Positions 36,079 to 36,097 of a DNA stretch of 36,097 bases are shown here, piece after piece (the stretch's first letter is position 1; each line of letters starts with the position of its first letter). The translations under genes and the position numbers were made by a program. The stretch comes from Motiliproteus sp. MSK22-1. GTDB lineage: Bacteria > Pseudomonadota > Gammaproteobacteria > Pseudomonadales > Balneatricaceae. The DNA is taken from positions 1 through 36,097 of the forward strand of contig NZ_MIEQ01000054.1 of assembly GCF_001968815.1 (NCBI RefSeq). The letters are read 5' to 3'. Below the pieces are notes generated by a model. It searched no databases, had not been told where the DNA came from, and saw nothing but the letters and a program-made list of their open reading frames with translations.

Positions 36079-36097
36079 TTGACTTCGAGATTGGCGC
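36079..36097 (+). promoter_or_regulatory. Second stable-RNA promoter, cut by the window edge
   Basis: A second TTGACT (36079-36084) followed by TCGAGATTGGCGC lies 156 bp after the first. The spacer runs off the window before the expected -10. Tandem P1/P2 promoters point to an rRNA or tRNA operon just to the right. Confidence 0.5.

Noticed and set aside
1-36097. CRISPR arrays, prophage genes, toxin-antitoxin pairs or defence systems
   Set aside because: No regularly spaced repeats and no matching protein families are seen; the only mobile trace is the IS5 remnant.

Overview
The window looks like a gammaproteobacterial chromosome, probably from the Oceanospirillales/Pseudomonadales side. The reasons are the gene neighbourhoods: ubiG-mupP-yciK next to gyrA, a fused tyrA-aroA gene, cmk and ihfB followed by lapA-lapB-pyrF, and ndk-rlmN-pilF-rodZ-hisS-yfgM-bamB-der. 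The genus cannot be named from this sequence alone.

Region 1 (about 1-12000) is the right-hand part of an AT-rich surface polysaccharide (O-antigen or capsule) locus. It opens with the C-terminal remnant of an IS5-family transposase and a terminator. Two GT4 glycosyltransferases and a methyltransferase follow, then a WbpV-like reductase, a WbpL/WecA-like lipid-carrier transferase, UDP-glucose dehydrogenase, a WbpM-type 4,6-dehydratase, a WbpO/TviB-type UDP-HexNAc dehydrogenase and a UDP-glucuronate 4-epimerase. Together these predict an acidic glycan that starts on undecaprenyl phosphate with a 2-acetamido-2,6-dideoxyhexose and contains uronic and N-acetylhexosaminuronic acids. No Wzx flippase, Wzy polymerase or Wzz is visible, so the locus must continue to the left or be completed elsewhere. 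A small H-NS-family gene with its own AT-rich upstream region and a strong terminator closes the region.

Region 2 (about 12900-26900) is housekeeping: rluB forward; yciK, mupP and ubiG on the minus strand; then gyrA, pheA, tyrA-aroA, cmk, ihfB, lapA, lapB, pyrF and a ComEA-like protein forward. It links rRNA modification, ubiquinone and peptidoglycan recycling, DNA topology, aromatic amino acids, nucleotide synthesis and control of LPS synthesis (LapB).

Region 3 (about 26860-36097) has one small conserved minus-strand gene of unknown function, then ndk, rlmN, pilF, rodZ, hisS, yfgM, bamB and der. The right edge carries a strong GC-discriminator promoter, a hairpin-rich leader and the start of a second promoter, as expected just upstream of an rRNA or tRNA operon that lies outside the window.

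No CRISPR array, prophage, defence island or clearly new system was found. The most noteworthy features are the absence of genes normally embedded in these operons (rpsA between cmk and ihfB, ispG between rodZ and hisS, serC and hisC around pheA), an EPSP synthase domain with class II signatures, an altered conserved motif in the WbpL-like enzyme, and an H-NS paralogue beside the polysaccharide locus.
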